From contig JAMCVM010000089.1 in the NCBI GenBank assembly GCA_023475835.1, positions 1 to 43,721 of the forward strand: 43,721 nt of DNA, in the 5' to 3' direction. This document shows, piece by piece, positions 42,061 through 43,721 of this stretch. Under the pieces are notes generated by a model that was not told where the DNA came from, searched no databases, and was given only the letters and a program-made list of their open reading frames with translations. The position numbers were made by a program, and so were the translations under genes. The stretch's first letter is position 1. Every line of letters starts with the position of its first letter. This DNA comes from Bacillota bacterium. Lineage in GTDB: Bacteria > Bacillota > Sulfobacillia > Sulfobacillales > Sulfobacillaceae.

Positions 42061-43035
42061 TCATGGCAGCAAAAATCCCATTGCTTGCTTCACTTGTCGA
42101 AGCTTGGGGTTGGCCACCGCTTCTGCCATACGACGACCGGTATCCAGTCGTCGCACAATCTCAGCGGGATCAGATTGCAAAGTTAAGGCTTCCTGTCGCA
42201 CTCGACGAGTGGTCTCGACGGCAATTTCGGCCACTGCCCGCTTAAACGCCCCGTATCCCGCGTTTTGGTATTGTGCAGCGATCTGTTCGATCGACTGATG
42301 GGACAATGCGGCCGCTATCTCCAACAAGTTGGAAATCCCTGGCTTGGCCTCGGGATCATAGGTCACCTCACGACCGGAATCGGTCACGGCTGTCATGAAC
42401 TTGCGCCGAATGGCATCGGCATCTTCAAGCAGAAGGACAGTGCCATCATCGATGACGCTTTTGGACATTTTCTCTGCGGGGTTTTTGAGAGACCGTACTC
42501 TGGCCCCAATGCCGGGAACTCGGGGTTGAGGCACCGTGAACACCGGACCAAAAAGGTGATTAGCCCTGAGGGCCAAGTCTCGGGTAAGCTCCACATGTTG
42601 TTTTTGATCTTCGCCCACCGGAACGCTATCTACATCATGCAGCAAAATGTCCCCGGCCATCAGTGCCGGATAGGTAAACAGCCCTACCGAGACGTCTCCC
42701 CGATCCTTGCCTTTTGATTTAAATTGGGTCATGCGCTGGAACTCACCCATATGGCCAATGCATTCCAGTAGCCATGCCATTTCGGCATGAGCCGGAACAT
42801 GACTTTGCACATAGACCATACTGCCCTGTTGATCCAGGCCCAGAGCCAGCAATACCGAAGCAATTTCAATAATGTAGCTTCTGAGCGTTTCTGGATTCCA
42901 TGGCGTCGTGATGCCATGCAAATCGGCTACGGCATAAACGTTCCCGGGTTCGGCCGTCCATTGGGAGAGCGCACCAATATAATTTCCTAACGTGACGCGA
43001 CCACTGGGGGTGATAAATGAAAGCGACTTGCCCAC
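42061..43035 (-). CDS. trpS: Tryptophanyl-tRNA synthetase
   Basis: A 324-residue class I synthetase that charges tRNA-Trp. The HIGH-like motif is TLGNYIGAL (GRVTLGNY), the KMSKS motif is AEKMSKSVIDDG, and PVGEDQKQHVELTRDLA lies between. The GTG start at 43035 follows GAGGAGG by about seven bases. The length is normal for the family. No T-box sequence was found in the 307 bases upstream. Confidence 0.97.
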   Translation of the reverse strand: MGKSLSFITPSGRVTLGNYIGALSQWTAEPGNVYAVADLHGITTPWNPETLRSYIIEIASVLLALGLDQQGSMVYVQSHVPAHAEMAWLLECIGHMGEFQRMTQFKSKGKDRGDVSVGLFTYPALMAGDILLHDVDSVPVGEDQKQHVELTRDLALRANHLFGPVFTVPQPRVPGIGARVRSLKNPAEKMSKSVIDDGTVLLLEDADAIRRKFMTAVTDSGREVTYDPEAKPGISNLLEIAAALSHQSIEQIAAQYQNAGYGAFKRAVAEIAVETTRRVRQEALTLQSDPAEIVRRLDTGRRMAEAVANPKLRQVKQAMGFLLP

Positions 43036-43342
43036 GACCAGCCTCCTCGGAGAAATTGATAGAACCAGTATATGGGATGTTCCCCTGGGATCAAAGACCG
43101 AGATAATTCCTCATCGGCCATTTTGGGCTCACGCAGCACATTCAGCCTTCGCGATCTCAAGGACTTGGCTCGGCCAACGTGTCCCAAGGAACGACTGGCC
43201 CAATCGGACCAGACACCCCGGGTCCAAGATGTTGGCTGCAATATCCACGTTCGGTCGAGTGTCAGAATCTAATCCAAAGGCCCTTCGTTCTTTTTACGCC
43301 ACTCGGGATTTCTATGAGCGAGAACACCTCGACCCGACCGAC
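43036..43342 (-). other. trpS leader region without a gene
   Basis: No coding frame is convincing. A stem of 9 bp with a 3-base bulge occurs at 43161-43184 (GGAC, TTGGC with loop TCG, GCCAA, GTCC), and weaker pairings follow to 43230. The conserved T-box block is absent. It may be a structured leader, but I cannot assign it. Confidence 0.4.
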
Positions 43343-43636
43343 CTATGCCTCGATCTGATCCACGCATTTCCCAACGCCTTTTTCGAAAAACATGGTCGGA
43401 AATTTTTCAAACATCACCTGCTCACGAATCCGTCGAAAGCCTAAATTTTCATACCACTGAACGAACTTCGGCCGATCCGCAGCACAATCCAACCGCAGGT
43501 ACCGTTTGTTTCGCGCCCCGGCCTCGTTTTCGGCCCACATCACCATTTGCCTTGCCACTCCCTGTTTAGCGAATTGTCGTCGGATGCTTAGCTTATGCAG
43601 AAACAAAGACTCAGCTCTGAAGCATGCTATTGCCAC
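43343..43636 (-). pseudogene. GNAT acetyltransferase, N-terminally truncated
   Basis: The 97 residues cover only the C-terminal half of a GNAT domain: LFLHKLSIRRQFAKQGVARQ (strand 4 and acetyl-CoA loop), then RLDCAADRPKFVQWYENLGF. The usual first 60-70 residues are missing. The same frame reaches a TAA some 30 bases above the GTG at 43636. It is either a truncated relic or a frameshifted gene. Confidence 0.6.
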
Positions 43637-43721
43637 CCCTTGCCTTGCAAGGGGTTCGAGGTCTCGGTCAAAAAATTAACCGTCGGGGGGGCTGATATTC
43701 CATTTTCGTCTGTGCCATCAT
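43627..43721 (-). CDS. Possible 3' end of a gene running off the window
   Basis: A minus-strand frame is open from the window edge to a TAG at 43627-43629 and reads SAPPTVNFLTETSNPLQGKG near its end. It is too short to judge and overlaps the GNAT fragment by ten bases. It may be chance. Confidence 0.25.
   Translation of the reverse strand, partial: DGTDENGISAPPTVNFLTETSNPLQGKGWQ

Noticed and set aside
42987-43241. An 84-residue minus-strand frame over the trpS start
   Set aside because: It overlaps conserved trpS sequence in another frame and its start lacks a ribosome binding site.
1-43721. CRISPR arrays, rRNA genes and complete insertion sequences
   Set aside because: No regularly spaced repeats, rRNA sequences or intact transposase genes with terminal repeats were seen.

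Overview
The window looks like a chromosomal segment of a spore-forming member of the Firmicutes lineage, most like Sulfobacillus or a close relative. Three things suggest this. The gene order tig-clpX-lonB-lonA-engB, valS-folC-maf-radC-mreBCD-minCD-spoIVFAB-rplU-prp-rpmA-spo0B-obg follows the Bacillus subtilis chromosome. Homologues of Spo0B, SpoIVFA, SpoIVFB and LonB are present. Ribosome binding sites are strong and many starts are GTG or TTG. The genus is an inference from overall character, not from a database match.

Almost all housekeeping genes lie on the minus strand, so the text follows them from high to low coordinate. At the right end are trpS (42.1-43.0 kb) and a truncated GNAT gene. 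Next come a decayed gene region (41.2-42.0 kb) and four tRNA genes (His, Arg, Leu, Gly; 40.8-41.1 kb). The proteostasis block follows: tig, clpP and clpX, a pirin gene with a small companion, a lipid kinase, lonB, lonA and engB (30.2-40.6 kb). Between engB and groES lies a plus-strand accessory segment (24.2-30.2 kb). It holds an orphan substrate-binding lipoprotein, an oligopeptide-type binding protein with two permeases but no ATPase, and a histidine phosphatase; a GNAT gene in this segment is on the minus strand.

From 23.2 to 24.2 kb there is almost 1 kb with no convincing gene but a dense series of strong stem-loops, several nested. One long imperfect stem contains two pairs that are G-U on the minus-strand RNA and A-C on the plus-strand RNA, so any RNA is probably read from the minus strand. 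This is the best candidate in the window for something undescribed. Left of it are groES (without groEL), a T-box leader with valS, folC, maf, radC, the cell-shape genes mreBCD, the division-site genes minCDE (with a MinC that lacks its usual N-terminal domain), rodA and a PAP2 phosphatase. A 50-residue membrane protein follows PAP2.

A secreted Lys/Ala-rich protein on the plus strand interrupts the order. The minus-strand series then continues with spoIVFA-spoIVFB, RNase G, rplU-prp-rpmA, spo0B-like, obgE, nadD, an RNA-recognition-motif protein, yqeK and rsfS. At the left edge a plus-strand gene encodes a 449-residue protein of unknown function. Together the genes cover translation (valS, trpS, tRNAs, L21, L27, Obg, RsfS, EngB), protein quality control (Tig, ClpXP, LonA, LonB, GroES), rod shape and division-site choice, and spore-development signalling.
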